From: JANRKB01 sp033763695
Lineage (GTDB): Bacteria > Planctomycetota > Phycisphaerae > Phycisphaerales > UBA1924
Length of the DNA: 31,290 nt
Assembly: GCA_033763695.1 (NCBI GenBank)
Contig: JANRKB010000004.1
Location: forward strand, 1-31,290
Reading direction: 5' to 3'
The number at the start of each line of letters is the position of its first letter. Within the stretch, counting starts at the first letter, position 1. Positions 23,746-31,290 of this stretch are shown here, piece by piece. The translations under genes and the position numbers were made by a program. The notes under the pieces were generated by a model that had not been told where the DNA came from, searched no databases, and was given only the letters and a program-made list of their open reading frames with translations.

Positions 23746-24606
23746 ATGCGCCTGACTTCAAACTGCGTTGCAACCCGTGAAGCCGCATGTCCCGCGACGC
23801 TGCCCGTCGCGGCCTCGCTCGTCGCGGCTCTCGCGCTGGCCACCGCCGCCTCGGGCGCGACCCGCAACATCATGATCACCGGTTATTGGCCCCCGACCAA
23901 CGAGATGGTCCGCCAGTTCAGCACCAACCCCGCCCAGAACCCCGGCGGCTGGAAGGGCGAGAACTGGAAGGGCAGCGGCTACAACATCATGTCCTACTTC
24001 CCCGAGTTCCCCGACGGCCAGCCCGGCCAAGGCGTCGGCGACTTTGAGGTCAACTATACCGACACATCGGCCGACTTCTGGCGCATCACGGCCGAGGTGA
24101 ACCCGATCGCGATCATCACCTTCAGCCGCGGGCGCTTCGGCTCCAACTGGGAGATCGAGCAGCGGAACAAGAACCGCAACGACTGGACGCCCGACTTCAC
24201 GGGCGCGACGCCGGGCACCAATCCGCCCGACTCGACGGCACCGCTCAACTTCGCCCGCTCGTCGACGCTGCCGATGAACCAGATCCGCGACGCCGTGAAC
24301 GCCGCGGGCTTGGGTGTCAACGCGTTCATCGACACGTCGTTTGACGGCGCGGGCAACTACCTCTCGGGCTATATGGCGTACCACGGCGTGTGGTATCAGT
24401 CGATGCATCGCCTGCAAACCGACCCCAACTGGTGCATCGCCGCCGGTCACATCCACGTCGGCATCGGCACATCCGTGGAAGCGGCAACCGCGGCGACCGA
24501 GATCACGCTCGACGAACTGACGAAGTATCTGGACACGCGGATCCCCGCGCCGTCATCGCTGGCGGTGCTGGGCGGTGTGTTTGCAATGGCGCGTCGTCGC
24601 CGCTAA
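23746..24606 (+). CDS. Secreted PEP-CTERM protein resembling peptidase C15 (pyroglutamyl peptidase), Ser at the Cys position
   Basis: 286 residues. A signal peptide (about 1-38, with VAASLVAALALATAASGA), a globular domain, and a short PEP-CTERM-type tail (PAPSS, hydrophobic stretch, ARRRR), pointing to exosortase processing at the cell surface. The domain follows the layout of C15 peptidases: NIMITGYWPPTNE at the first strand, IIT..RGRFGSNWEIEQRNKN at the Glu motif (Glu138), RSSTLPMNQIRDAVNAAGLG, GAGNYLSGYMAYHG where C15 has YLCN...Y (Ser207 in place of the nucleophile Cys), and AAGHIHVG where C15 has FIHVP (His237). So Glu and His appear kept and Cys is replaced by Ser. Activity is unknown; it may be a serine variant or a binding protein. 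This assignment is by eye. Confidence 0.75.
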   Translation: MRLTSNCVATREAACPATLPVAASLVAALALATAASGATRNIMITGYWPPTNEMVRQFSTNPAQNPGGWKGENWKGSGYNIMSYFPEFPDGQPGQGVGDFEVNYTDTSADFWRITAEVNPIAIITFSRGRFGSNWEIEQRNKNRNDWTPDFTGATPGTNPPDSTAPLNFARSSTLPMNQIRDAVNAAGLGVNAFIDTSFDGAGNYLSGYMAYHGVWYQSMHRLQTDPNWCIAAGHIHVGIGTSVEAATAATEITLDELTKYLDTRIPAPSSLAVLGGVFAMARRRR

Positions 24607-24621
24607 GCGGCGTGCGAGAAC

Positions 24622-25170
24622 TCAGGCGTTCGCGTCTTCGCCCGCGGCGAGCTGCATGCCGCAGACGCGGGCCTCGAAGGCGAGCTTGCCGTTGACGATG
24701 CCCTGCACGTCGGTGACGAAGCGGCGCTTGGACATCTTCACCTCTTTGCAGATGATGTAGAGGTCGTCGCCGGGCTCAACCATCATGCGGAAGGACGCGT
24801 CCTCGATGCGGGTGAAGAGGACGACCCGCTTCTCCTGCCTGTTCCGCGAGTTGTAGTTGTAACAGGCAAGCTGAGCGCCAGCCTCGATCTGCAGCACGCC
24901 GGGGAGCACCGGCTTGCCGGGGAAGTGCCCCGCGCACCAGAACTCGTCCGAGCGATTGTGCTTCACGCCGACCGTCAAGCGCCGGTCGTCCGACTCCCAG
25001 ATCACCGCGTCGAGCAAAGCCATGACGCCGCGATGCGGGTTGGTGTCTTCAAGCTGGGCCTTGCTGACGAGCACCCGCTTGAGGTCGATGGACGCAAGAT
25101 CAACCAGAAAGCGCGAGCGCGAGGCGTCCTCGCCGCTCACAGTTGAATCGGCGGGGCCGTTGGTCTGCAT
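24622..25170 (-). CDS. FabZ-like 3-hydroxyacyl-ACP dehydratase (hotdog fold)
   Basis: 182 residues, cytosolic. The FabZ active-site helix is clear: AGHFPGKPVLPGVLQIEAGA with His82 and Glu96, so a dehydratase acting on acyl-ACP or a related thioester is likely. Compared with ordinary FabZ (about 150 aa) there is an N-terminal extension of ~20 residues, and the flanking strands are divergent (for example NRSDEFWCAGH). It may belong to a FabZ-like subgroup with a different substrate. I chose the ATG at 25170, 10 nt after the Hc1-like stop; an ATG at 25203 would overlap that gene. It converges on the PEP-CTERM gene with a 15-nt gap. No other fatty-acid gene is nearby. Confidence 0.85.
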   Translation of the reverse strand: MQTNGPADSTVSGEDASRSRFLVDLASIDLKRVLVSKAQLEDTNPHRGVMALLDAVIWESDDRRLTVGVKHNRSDEFWCAGHFPGKPVLPGVLQIEAGAQLACYNYNSRNRQEKRVVLFTRIEDASFRMMVEPGDDLYIICKEVKMSKRRFVTDVQGIVNGKLAFEARVCGMQLAAGEDANA

Positions 25171-25180
25171 CGTCGATGTC

Positions 25181-25363
25181 TCAGCTGGGCTTCCCGGCAT
25201 CACGCAGTTCCAGGATCTTCACGCGGATGTCTTGCGCGCAGTTCTTGATGTCTTGCATGGTCGTGCGGACGCGGGTGCCGGCGGCCTTGTTGCCGCCCTC
25301 GGCCTTGGCGAGGTCTTCTTCCGCTTGCGCAACCAGTTTCTTCAGGGTTTCAAAGGCTTCCAT
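25181..25363 (-). CDS. Hc1-type histone H1-like protein, short
   Basis: 60 residues. The segment DLAKAEGGNKAAGTRVRTTM closely follows the N-terminal half of chlamydial Hc1 (DLxKAxxGNKAAxxRVR), after an amphipathic helix MEAFETLKKLVAQAEE. The long Lys/Ala-rich DNA-binding tail of chlamydial Hc1 is absent; the protein ends DIRVKILELRDAGKPS. It may be a nucleoid-associated helical protein or just the dimerising part of that family. The ATG at 25363 has GGGAG five nt upstream. The FabZ-like gene follows directly. Too short to be sure of DNA binding. Confidence 0.75.
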   Translation of the reverse strand: MEAFETLKKLVAQAEEDLAKAEGGNKAAGTRVRTTMQDIKNCAQDIRVKILELRDAGKPS

Positions 25364-25658
25364 GGCGACTCCCTTTGATGTCTCGTGCATGCATCCCTCG
25401 GCCCGGGCGGCCCCATGCAGGCCCGCGGAGGCGTCAGAACCGCTGCCAGTCTTGGCGGGTCGGGCCGCAGAGGCAAGTCCGAACCGGCCTCCAAAGACCA
25501 ATCAGGCCGCTTTTACCGGCTGCGACGGGGGCCAAGGCCGGGGTTTTTGCGTGCTTTTGCGGGCAGGCACACCGGCCACAGGCTTCGCGGCAGCCGCGGC
25601 GGCACTCAATGCGTTTGAATTTTGATCGGATGTCCACGCCCGCGAACCGCGGCGGCGA
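25364..25658. other. Spacer between phosphotransferase and Hc1-like genes
   Basis: 295 bp in the minus-strand series. Reading the minus strand, a small CCGCG-GTT-CGCGG hairpin follows the phosphotransferase stop within about 20 nt, without a T run. An A/T-richer patch near 25612-25632 could belong to a promoter for the Hc1-like gene. Small frames here are Ala/Pro-rich and not supported. Confidence 0.45.
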
Positions 25659-26660
25659 TCACTTGGACACCATCGGAAGCAGGTTGTTGATCGTCTCCAG
25701 TGCCGCGTGCATGTACTTGGTGTTCCCTTCACGCTCCATGAACAGGGGCACGAGGCTCGCCATCAGCACGCGGCGGATATTGGCGATGTCCATGTAGTGG
25801 TCTTCGACCGGCAGGCCGCGCTCGCGACGAAGGCGCGCGAGCGTCGACACCGGCTTCACGCCGTGGAGCAGTTCCGGGCGGCCCCAGTACTGACGCTCGA
25901 GATATACGGCGTCCTCAACCCAGTGGCCCGAGTGAACCAGTGCAAGGTCAATCAGCACAACCCGCCCGCCTGCGGGGCTGTCGTCGCCGCCGGGGCGCAC
26001 GCGGCGCATGGCATTGCCTGGGTGCAGGTCGCCGTGGCACCACCACCCACACGCGCGATGATTCCACTTGGCAAGCAAACGCGGCAGGACGCGCTGCACG
26101 TGCTTGATCGCCTCGTTCCACTTTTGGCCTTCACTGATCGCGCCGTCGCGTGCCTTGGCCCGTGAACGCTCGATCGACGATTCCCAGTCCATCACCTTGG
26201 GCGGATCGATCTGCGGCCGCACGCGCCCCGCGGTTTCGTGAAAGTCACACGCCGCCTGCAGCAGACCGAGCACATCGTCGGCGTTCATGCCCTGCGAGAG
26301 CGGATGGCCATGGAGTTTCTCGACCACCAGCCACGCGAGATCGTGCCCCCCCACTTCCGGTCCGCTCGCGAGCACGCGCGGCGTGGCAAGCAGTTCGGCC
26401 CGAGCGGCGTCGTCGGCGTCGAGCGTGCCCAGGCCGCAGGTCCAGCGAAACTCGATCGCGCCGACGGGGAGTTTGACGAGGGTCTCGATGGTGCGCCCGT
26501 CGGGCAGCGTGAACAGCGCGAAGCCGGTGGCCGCGCCGCCGTGCTGCCACGCCGCACGAAACCAGTTGATCTCGCCGAGGCGACCGTCGCAGGCCTGTCG
26601 CAGAGCCGGGCCAAGAGAAGAGGCAAGGGCGTGTGCGTCGTCGTGCCCGGCGTGATCCAT
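25659..26660 (-). CDS. Aminoglycoside phosphotransferase/choline kinase-fold protein
   Basis: 333 residues, cytosolic kinase-like fold (APH family). The catalytic loop WWCHGDLHPGNAM has His209, Asp211 and Asn216, and the metal-binding Asp238 is in VVLIDLALV (the family IDxxxxxxG pattern). AWLVVEKLHGHPL matches the hinge between lobes. The substrate cannot be told; members phosphorylate aminoglycosides, choline, homoserine or sugars, and in this context resistance is not implied. The ATG at 26660 has GGAGG about ten nt upstream; the frame is open to 26741 but that part lacks family features. It lies 121 bp after exbD on the same strand. Confidence 0.82.
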   Translation of the reverse strand: MDHAGHDDAHALASSLGPALRQACDGRLGEINWFRAAWQHGGAATGFALFTLPDGRTIETLVKLPVGAIEFRWTCGLGTLDADDAARAELLATPRVLASGPEVGGHDLAWLVVEKLHGHPLSQGMNADDVLGLLQAACDFHETAGRVRPQIDPPKVMDWESSIERSRAKARDGAISEGQKWNEAIKHVQRVLPRLLAKWNHRACGWWCHGDLHPGNAMRRVRPGGDDSPAGGRVVLIDLALVHSGHWVEDAVYLERQYWGRPELLHGVKPVSTLARLRRERGLPVEDHYMDIANIRRVLMASLVPLFMEREGNTKYMHAALETINNLLPMVSK

Positions 26661-26781
26661 CGTCCTCGCACCTCCAAGCCCGGACGCGGGCCAGCGCGAC
26701 TGCTCCAGCGAGATAGTCGCACACCAGTGCACGCGCGCCAAGGCCCGACGCGAGTTATTCGAGCACTTTTGCGGCGCGGGA

Positions 26782-27255
26782 TCAGCGCGGCGTGGCGTCG
26801 ATCTCGCTCAAACCGACCTTGGTGATCCCCAGACGGACGCACAGCTCATGCAGCCGCACGACGTCCTGGTAGGGCACGCTGGCGTCGGGCTTGATGACCA
26901 CGGCAAGCGCGTCGGGGCCGACTTCCTTGCACCAGTGCGTGATCGTGCTCTCGACCACCGCCAGGTTCGACTCGCCGATCTCCTTGTTGTACGCACGCGT
27001 CTCGTTGTTGATGCGGCGCAGCGAGAGATCGACGCGGCGGATCTGCTCCGTGGTGGCGGCCGCGGCCGCGGGTTTCATCGAGGGCACCGCGCTGCGCAGC
27101 AGCCACTCAGGGCCAAGCACGCTCGCGCTGGCCATGAAGAAAATCAGAATCACCATCGTCACGTCAACCATCGGCGTCATGTTGGGGCCGTGGTGCAGTT
27201 CGTGCAGCGCAAGCGCGGAGCGCCGACGAAACGCGGGCTTGCTGCCGGCATTCAT
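26782..27255 (-). CDS. ExbD/TolR-family biopolymer transport protein (second copy)
   Basis: 157 residues with one N-terminal membrane helix (MVDVTMVILIFFMASASVLG) carrying the proton-path Asp31 in NMTPMVDV, followed by a periplasmic domain. It works with the ExbB/TolQ protein encoded upstream to harness the proton gradient, for TonB-like import or Tol-like envelope functions. The ATG at 27255 overlaps the preceding exbD stop as ATGA (27252-27255). The periplasmic part has an inserted segment (about residues 60-105) before the conserved KPDASVPYQDVVRLHELC. Confidence 0.9.
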   Translation of the reverse strand: MNAGSKPAFRRRSALALHELHHGPNMTPMVDVTMVILIFFMASASVLGPEWLLRSAVPSMKPAAAAATTEQIRRVDLSLRRINNETRAYNKEIGESNLAVVESTITHWCKEVGPDALAVVIKPDASVPYQDVVRLHELCVRLGITKVGLSEIDATPR

Positions 27256-27668
27256 CGCGCGCCTCCCGGCATGTCAGCCTTCTGCGTGACGAGACGCACC
27301 TTGGTCAGCCCCGCCTCGCGGCAGGCACGGAGCACCGGCTGCACCTCTCCATACGAGAGCGACTTGTCCGCGCGAATCTGCACTTCCTGTCCGGGACGAG
27401 CCTTGAGCGCCTGCGTCAGTTCGGTGATGCTCACGAGATCGACGCCCAGATGGACCTTCGCGCCCGGCAGGATATTGATGACGAGTCCTTCGCCCGGGCG
27501 CGTCTCAACGCCCGAACGCGTCGTCGGCAGATTGACTTCTTCGATCCGTGCCGAGGCGAGTTGCCCGACGATTAGATAGAAAATGATCAGGCACATCACC
27601 ACGTCGATGAGCGGTGTGACGTTGATGTGGCCGACGGCCGGGGAGTTGGGAAGAACCCTGCGATTCAC
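27252..27668 (-). CDS. ExbD/TolR-family biopolymer transport protein (first copy)
   Basis: 138 residues: membrane helix IDVVMCLIIFYLIVGQLA with Asp22 in NVTPLIDV, then a periplasmic domain with IRADKSLSYGEVQPVLRACR, typical of ExbD. The start is a GTG at 27668. Two different ExbD proteins with one ExbB suggest a heteromeric stator, a common layout in planctomycetes. It is separated from the exbB stop by 161 bp containing an inverted repeat, and overlaps the second exbD by 4 nt. Confidence 0.92.
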   Translation of the reverse strand: MNRRVLPNSPAVGHINVTPLIDVVMCLIIFYLIVGQLASARIEEVNLPTTRSGVETRPGEGLVINILPGAKVHLGVDLVSITELTQALKARPGQEVQIRADKSLSYGEVQPVLRACREAGLTKVRLVTQKADMPGGAR

Positions 27669-27722
27669 ATGCGAACTCGGTTTGCGTCTCTCGTCTTTGC
27701 TGGATGCCTCGATGCCGCGTGC

Positions 27723-27791
27723 CTTGATGCCTTCTTCTCACCCGAAACATCCTTGATCGCCGCACGGTTCGGATGCGAAGAAGGCATCAAG
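27723..27791. repeat. Inverted repeat in the exbB-exbD spacer
   Basis: CTTGATGCCTTCTTC (27723-27737) and GAAGAAGGCATCAAG (27777-27791) are a perfect 15-bp inverted repeat around a 39-nt loop. Imperfect pairing continues outward through TGCCTC/GAGGCA units (27703-27722 with 27792-27815). It could attenuate or stabilise the exbB transcript. Confidence 0.8.
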
Positions 27792-27829
27792 CCATGAGGC
27801 ACAAGGCATGAGGCGCAAGACACGGCGTG

Positions 27830-28627
27830 TCAGGCTTGCGGAACAGCGGCTTCGGTCGTCTCGGGCGCGGCCTCGGTGTTCTTCTTTTTCTTCTCGCTTG
27901 CGCCGGCGCGAATGGCGTGGGCGGGCAACCGCTCGACGATCTTGCTTGCGACGACCATGCCGCGGGTGCAGTGCTTGTCGATGATCGAGCGATAGAAGCC
28001 GTAGATCAGCAGGCAGGGCACGGCCAGCACGAGGCCCAGCAGCGTGTGGAAGAGCGCCTTGGAGATGCCCAGCGAGAGATCGCTCGGGCCGGCCTGGCCG
28101 CCCGACTCGCCGAGGCTCGTGAAGGCGAGGATCATGCCCCACACCGTGCCCGCGAGGCCCACGAGCGGCCCGAGGTTGCCGATGATGTTGAGCAGTTCGA
28201 TCTTGCGGAACCAGCGGGCGACTTCTTCACTGGCGGCCATCTCGGCGGCTTCGCGGATCGCGCTGCGGGTGATCTCGCCGCCGTAGCGGGTCTCGTCCAT
28301 CGACGCACGCACAATGCGCGACACGAGCGAGTCTTCCTTGGTCACCAGCGTGCGCAGGTCGTCCCAGCGCTTGGCCTCGCTGTATTCATCAGCCTTGCGC
28401 ACCGCCCGCGATGGAAGAATGCGCGATTGGCGGATGTCGATCAGGCAGCGCACGATCACCGACACCGCCAGCATCGAGCCCATCAGCAGCACGACGGTGA
28501 ACGCGTCGAACGATTGGCGGAACAGCGGCCACAGGCCCGCGGCACGCGGCGCATCCGCGGCAGAGGCAACGGCCGGAGCCGCGCACATGACGCCGAGGGT
28601 GAGCAGGAGGGAGAGTCGGTTCTTCAT
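27830..28627 (-). CDS. MotA/TolQ/ExbB proton channel family protein
   Basis: 265-residue inner-membrane protein. A signal peptide (MKNRLSLLLTLGVMCAAP...ASAA, about 1-24) is followed by three membrane helices: VVLLMGSMLAVSVIVRCLI, LLNIIGNLGPLVGLAGTVWG leading into MILAFTSLG, and ALFHTLLGLVLAVPCLLIYG. The GNLGPLVGLAGTVWGM segment is the family signature. A cleavable N-terminal signal on the ExbB is frequent in planctomycetes. The C-terminal 35 residues are Lys/Glu/Ala-rich. With the two ExbD proteins it would form a proton-driven stator; no TonB or TolA partner is in the window. Confidence 0.93.
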   Translation of the reverse strand: MKNRLSLLLTLGVMCAAPAVASAADAPRAAGLWPLFRQSFDAFTVVLLMGSMLAVSVIVRCLIDIRQSRILPSRAVRKADEYSEAKRWDDLRTLVTKEDSLVSRIVRASMDETRYGGEITRSAIREAAEMAASEEVARWFRKIELLNIIGNLGPLVGLAGTVWGMILAFTSLGESGGQAGPSDLSLGISKALFHTLLGLVLAVPCLLIYGFYRSIIDKHCTRGMVVASKIVERLPAHAIRAGASEKKKKNTEAAPETTEAAVPQA

Positions 28628-28679
28628 CGGTGCAAGCGTAGGAACAGATCATGCGACCGGGCAGCGCGTCCGGCGCGAC

Positions 28680-29858
28680 TCATTCACCCAGCACATACGT
28701 CGTCCCTGCCGTGTTGCTCATCCATGCTCGCTCCAGGTCGGCACGCGGATAAACGCGGCGTCCTTCGCGCTCGTCGCCGAACGCCGGATCGTTCACCGTT
28801 GCATCGCCTTCGGGTGTGAAGCCCGTGAGGACGATGAGGTGACCATCGGTCTTCTCAAATGCCGCGGGGAGTTCGCCAGGGCCGAAGCGGACGCTGATCA
28901 CCAGCGGCGTGCCGCGTGCGATGAACGCCTCGGCCTCCGACCACGATGAGATGCGCGTCAGATATCCGGGCACGCCGAGCGTGTACGCCGCTTGGATGTT
29001 GCGGGCCCAGTTGCCGTAGACGTCATGCGCGGCGTCGTACGCACACTCGGCGACGCCCAGCACCGGCACGGGCTTGCCGCGATAGGCCAGAACCATCGCA
29101 ACGCTCGTGGGCGAACAAAGTCGACCGGCAAGCTCGGCACGATCGGTCCGCTGAGAGCGATGCGGCACATCAAGGGTGCGGAGCCGCTGATTGGGCAGGG
29201 GGCGATTTGCTTCCGCCGCGCGGCGTGCATCCGCGAGCGTCTCGGACCACGAGCGCGTGCCGCTCTCGGCGGTGGTCGTCCACGCGATGCGCCGCACGGT
29301 GCTCGCGGCCGCGCCTGTGGCACGCACGCGCCACGCGAGCCGATCAAAGCGAGCGGCGGCAGGCGCGACAAACGTGTCGATATCGATCTTCCCACGGCGC
29401 GGCTCGTCAGCCCCACCAAACGACGATGCGCTGTCGGGCGCATCAGGCACCGGCTGGCCCCACGACATCATCGGCATCCACGGCGACCAGAACTCGGCGT
29501 GGTCCGCGGAGACCGCCGCACTCTGGCCGACGCGGATCTCGACCACGATGCCCGAACCCGCGGGAACGTCGGCGTTGGCGCTGAGAATCGCCTCCGTAAA
29601 GCCGCGCTCGATGCTGATCGGTTCACTCACGAGCGGGGATGCCGCCGAAACGCTGGCGCGCATGTCGCCCACCGCACTCGTATGGATGAACTCCGTGAGC
29701 GGCGCGTCAACAGTGCTGCGTGCAGGGCCGCTCGCACAGCCGGGGGCGAACGCGAGAATCGCACCGATGAACGCACCCCGCAGGACGCGACTCCACGCCG
29801 CCCGCGGCGATCCTCGCACGATTCTGGAAGCCAACGACGCGCGTGCAAACCCGGTCAT
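28680..29858 (-). CDS. C39-like papain-fold peptidase, probable lipoprotein
   Basis: 392 residues. An N-terminal hydrophobic stretch ends in AFAPGCASG, a lipobox-like site with Cys41. A beta-rich domain of unknown type (about 50-220) precedes a C39_2-type papain-fold domain: Cys248 in GRLCSPTSVAMVLAYRGK, His340 in DGHLIVLTGF, and Asp357 in TVNDPAFGD. It therefore has a plausible Cys-His-Asp set and would act outside the cytoplasmic membrane. The ATG at 29858 places the signal sequence well; the frame opens at 29915. It lies 52 bp upstream of exbB on the same strand, so the stator genes may be in the same transcript. Substrate unknown. Confidence 0.82.
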   Translation of the reverse strand: MTGFARASLASRIVRGSPRAAWSRVLRGAFIGAILAFAPGCASGPARSTVDAPLTEFIHTSAVGDMRASVSAASPLVSEPISIERGFTEAILSANADVPAGSGIVVEIRVGQSAAVSADHAEFWSPWMPMMSWGQPVPDAPDSASSFGGADEPRRGKIDIDTFVAPAAARFDRLAWRVRATGAAASTVRRIAWTTTAESGTRSWSETLADARRAAEANRPLPNQRLRTLDVPHRSQRTDRAELAGRLCSPTSVAMVLAYRGKPVPVLGVAECAYDAAHDVYGNWARNIQAAYTLGVPGYLTRISSWSEAEAFIARGTPLVISVRFGPGELPAAFEKTDGHLIVLTGFTPEGDATVNDPAFGDEREGRRVYPRADLERAWMSNTAGTTYVLGE

Positions 29859-29978
29859 GACCCGAGCATAGCCGATTTTCTCGATTCGCCTGACGGAGAA
29901 GAGGCGCGTGCGCATCTACATCGCTATGCCGAACGGGGTTCGGCACGGGGCTTTGGTTCGGATCGTGGGAGCAACTCA

Positions 29979-31088
29979 ATGAGCGGAACGAATCCTTCGG
30001 GCGGCACGGGCAAGGCGATCGCCGCGGGCGTTGTCGCGCTGGGCGGGGCGGCACTTCTCGGCTGGACGCTGTATGACACCTACTGGCGTCCCGAACCGCC
30101 CATCGCGCGCGTCGCCGCAGCTGACTCGGAAGCGAAGAAGAGCGACGACGCCACGCCGGCCAAGGCGGGCGAGCATGCCGCGCCCGAGTCGGGCAACCAA
30201 CTGAAGCTCTCGGGCAAGGAAGCCGAGGCGTTCCTGAATCGGCCGCGCGTCGAGATGGTGGCGGACGCACGGTTCCCCAGCGTCAAGAGCGACGAAGACG
30301 CCGCCGGGCTGGTGAAGGACCTGAGCCAGAAGTACTTCGACTCCCTCGGCGTCGTTGGTGAAGTGTCGAACGCCCCCGCACAAGCCGCAGAGCAGTTGCA
30401 GAGCGTGACACAGACATTCCTGGGCCGCCTGATGGCCGGCCCGACGCAGGACCCGCTTGAGGTGATCCGCGCGCTCGGCGGCGAGACCAAAGACGCCAAG
30501 GGCGAGCCGATCAAGGGCGCGGTCGTCACACGCCTTGCGGAACTGCTGACGCACGCATCAATCGACGTCTCCAAGGCGAAGATCATCAAGCCCTTTGAGA
30601 TGCAGTTGCCCGGCGGCAAGGCACTCAAGCTGCCCACGCCGCCCGGCGGCAGCAACCCTGACGCGATGATGCAGATGATGAACGTCAATCGCACATCACG
30701 CGACGACAAGGCCGCGCCAACCACCGGCGGCGAAACCGCCAGCGGCGGCGTGCGTGCCGCGGGCGATCGCGGGATCAGCGGCGAAGAGGACGTCGAAGCA
30801 ACCCTCACCACGCCATTGATGGGCCTGTTCCCGGGCATCAATGTCGATCAGAAGATCCCGCGGATCGAGGTGCGTGCACCGATCCAGTTCAAGGACGCCG
30901 CACTGACCGACGGCAAGCCGACACAGATCGGCCTTGTGCTCGCGCTCAACCCCAGCACCAACAAGTGGCAGCCGGCATCGCTCAACTTCTACGCCGCGAG
31001 CCTCGACACGCTCAAGGCGATCGGCAAGTCGATGCGCAAGGACGCCAAGGCGGAGTCGAAGCCCGCCGCCGCACAGGAGAGCAAGTGA
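29979..31088 (+). CDS. Membrane-anchored hypothetical protein
   Basis: 369 residues. A single N-terminal helix (AIAAGVVALGGAALLGWTLY) anchors a long, charged, Ala/Lys/Asp-rich extracytoplasmic or cytoplasmic region. No family recognised. Visible features: a low-complexity linker (about 45-75), a helical region (about 95-210), a Gly/Ser/Thr-rich spacer with MMQMM (about 225-265), and a C-terminal domain with IEVRAPIQFKDAALTDGKPT and LASLDTLKAIGKSMRKD-like helices. The ATG at 29979 follows GGGAG by eight nt. It overlaps the prepilin-like gene by one base (TGATG at 31086-31090), so a role in the same export or pilus system is possible. Confidence 0.75.
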   Translation: MSGTNPSGGTGKAIAAGVVALGGAALLGWTLYDTYWRPEPPIARVAAADSEAKKSDDATPAKAGEHAAPESGNQLKLSGKEAEAFLNRPRVEMVADARFPSVKSDEDAAGLVKDLSQKYFDSLGVVGEVSNAPAQAAEQLQSVTQTFLGRLMAGPTQDPLEVIRALGGETKDAKGEPIKGAVVTRLAELLTHASIDVSKAKIIKPFEMQLPGGKALKLPTPPGGSNPDAMMQMMNVNRTSRDDKAAPTTGGETASGGVRAAGDRGISGEEDVEATLTTPLMGLFPGINVDQKIPRIEVRAPIQFKDAALTDGKPTQIGLVLALNPSTNKWQPASLNFYAASLDTLKAIGKSMRKDAKAESKPAAAQESK

Positions 31089-31290
31089 TGCACACGCCGC
31101 GCAATCACAGCACGCGCACAAGCACCCGCACCGCCGCCTCGGCCTTCACCCTCGTTGAGTTGCTGGTGGTCATCGGCATCGTCTCGATCCTGCTCTCGCT
31201 CGCGCTGCCCGCGCTGGCCAAGGCCAAGATCGCGGCCAAGCAGACGCTCGCGCTCTCGAACCTGCGCCAGGTCGGCTTGTCCTTCCAGCA
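31088..31290 (+). CDS. Type II secretion/type IV pilin-like prepilin, truncated by window edge
   Basis: 67 codons visible. After a basic leader (MHTPRNHSTRTSTRTAASA) comes the prepilin cleavage and assembly motif FTLVELLVVIGIVSILLSLA, then LPALAKAK and LSNLRQVGLSFQ, the form common in planctomycete pseudopilins. The residue before the cleaved Phe is Ala rather than the usual Gly. The conserved Glu at position +5 is present. Start overlaps the previous stop (TGATG). The C-terminal part, which would show whether it is a minor pseudopilin or H-X9-DG protein, is missing. Confidence 0.88.
   Translation, partial: MHTPRNHSTRTSTRTAASAFTLVELLVVIGIVSILLSLALPALAKAKIAAKQTLALSNLRQVGLSFQ

Noticed and set aside
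25502..25732. Ala/Lys/Pro-rich minus-strand frame before the Hc1-like gene, considered as its missing basic tail or a second histone-like gene
   Set aside because: It overlaps the phosphotransferase end in another frame, has no start context, and lies upstream rather than downstream of the Hc1-like domain.

Overview
The window is high-GC bacterial chromosome, most likely from a planctomycete of the class Phycisphaerae. This is an inference from several features: a short PEP-CTERM-like tail (PAPSS...ARRRR), a TolQ/ExbB protein with its own signal peptide beside two ExbD proteins, an Hc1-type histone-like protein, a prepilin N-terminus ending in LPALAKAK, GldF/GldG-type ABC components, and intergenic spaces packed with structured repeats. 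No rRNA, tRNA, CRISPR array, phage gene or transposase was found.

Left part (1-11.2 kb): the bifunctional chorismate mutase/prephenate dehydratase (pheA, cut by the left edge), a multi-pass membrane protein of unknown function, then a minus-strand block nuoJ-nuoK-nuoL-nuoM-nuoN encoding the distal membrane arm of respiratory complex I. nuoA-I are not in the window. NuoL and NuoM carry unusual histidine-rich loops. About 1 kb of repeats lies upstream of nuoJ.

Middle (11.2-22.8 kb): on the plus strand a DUF4010/MgtC-like membrane protein, an M20 metallopeptidase, and an overlapping two-domain ABC permease of the iron/thiamine type. On the minus strand a gldA-gldF-gldG-like ABC export set with an asparagine synthetase downstream.

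Right part (23.1-31.3 kb): a STAS-domain protein and a secreted PEP-CTERM protein that looks like a C15 (pyroglutamyl peptidase) relative with Ser where Cys is expected. Then a minus-strand series: C39-like lipoprotein, ExbB/TolQ, two ExbD proteins, phosphotransferase, Hc1-like protein, FabZ-like dehydratase. At the edge, a plus-strand pair: an anchored hypothetical protein and a truncated prepilin-like protein.

The most unusual content is in the spaces between genes. A ~200-bp element built of five consecutive hairpins occurs three times (10473, 15917, 21390). A ~110-bp twin-hairpin element with CGTGCCAC terminal inverted repeats and mutually complementary loops occurs twice (10707, 16244), with a smaller relative of the same logic in the nuoL-nuoM gap (6207). 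A 45-nt element occurs twice (10848, 15795). Several spacers hold long hairpins made from spacer-specific short repeats. Arms are maintained by compensatory changes, and several elements lie inside apparent operons, so they could be mobile REP/BIME-like DNA, RNA-level regulators, or both.
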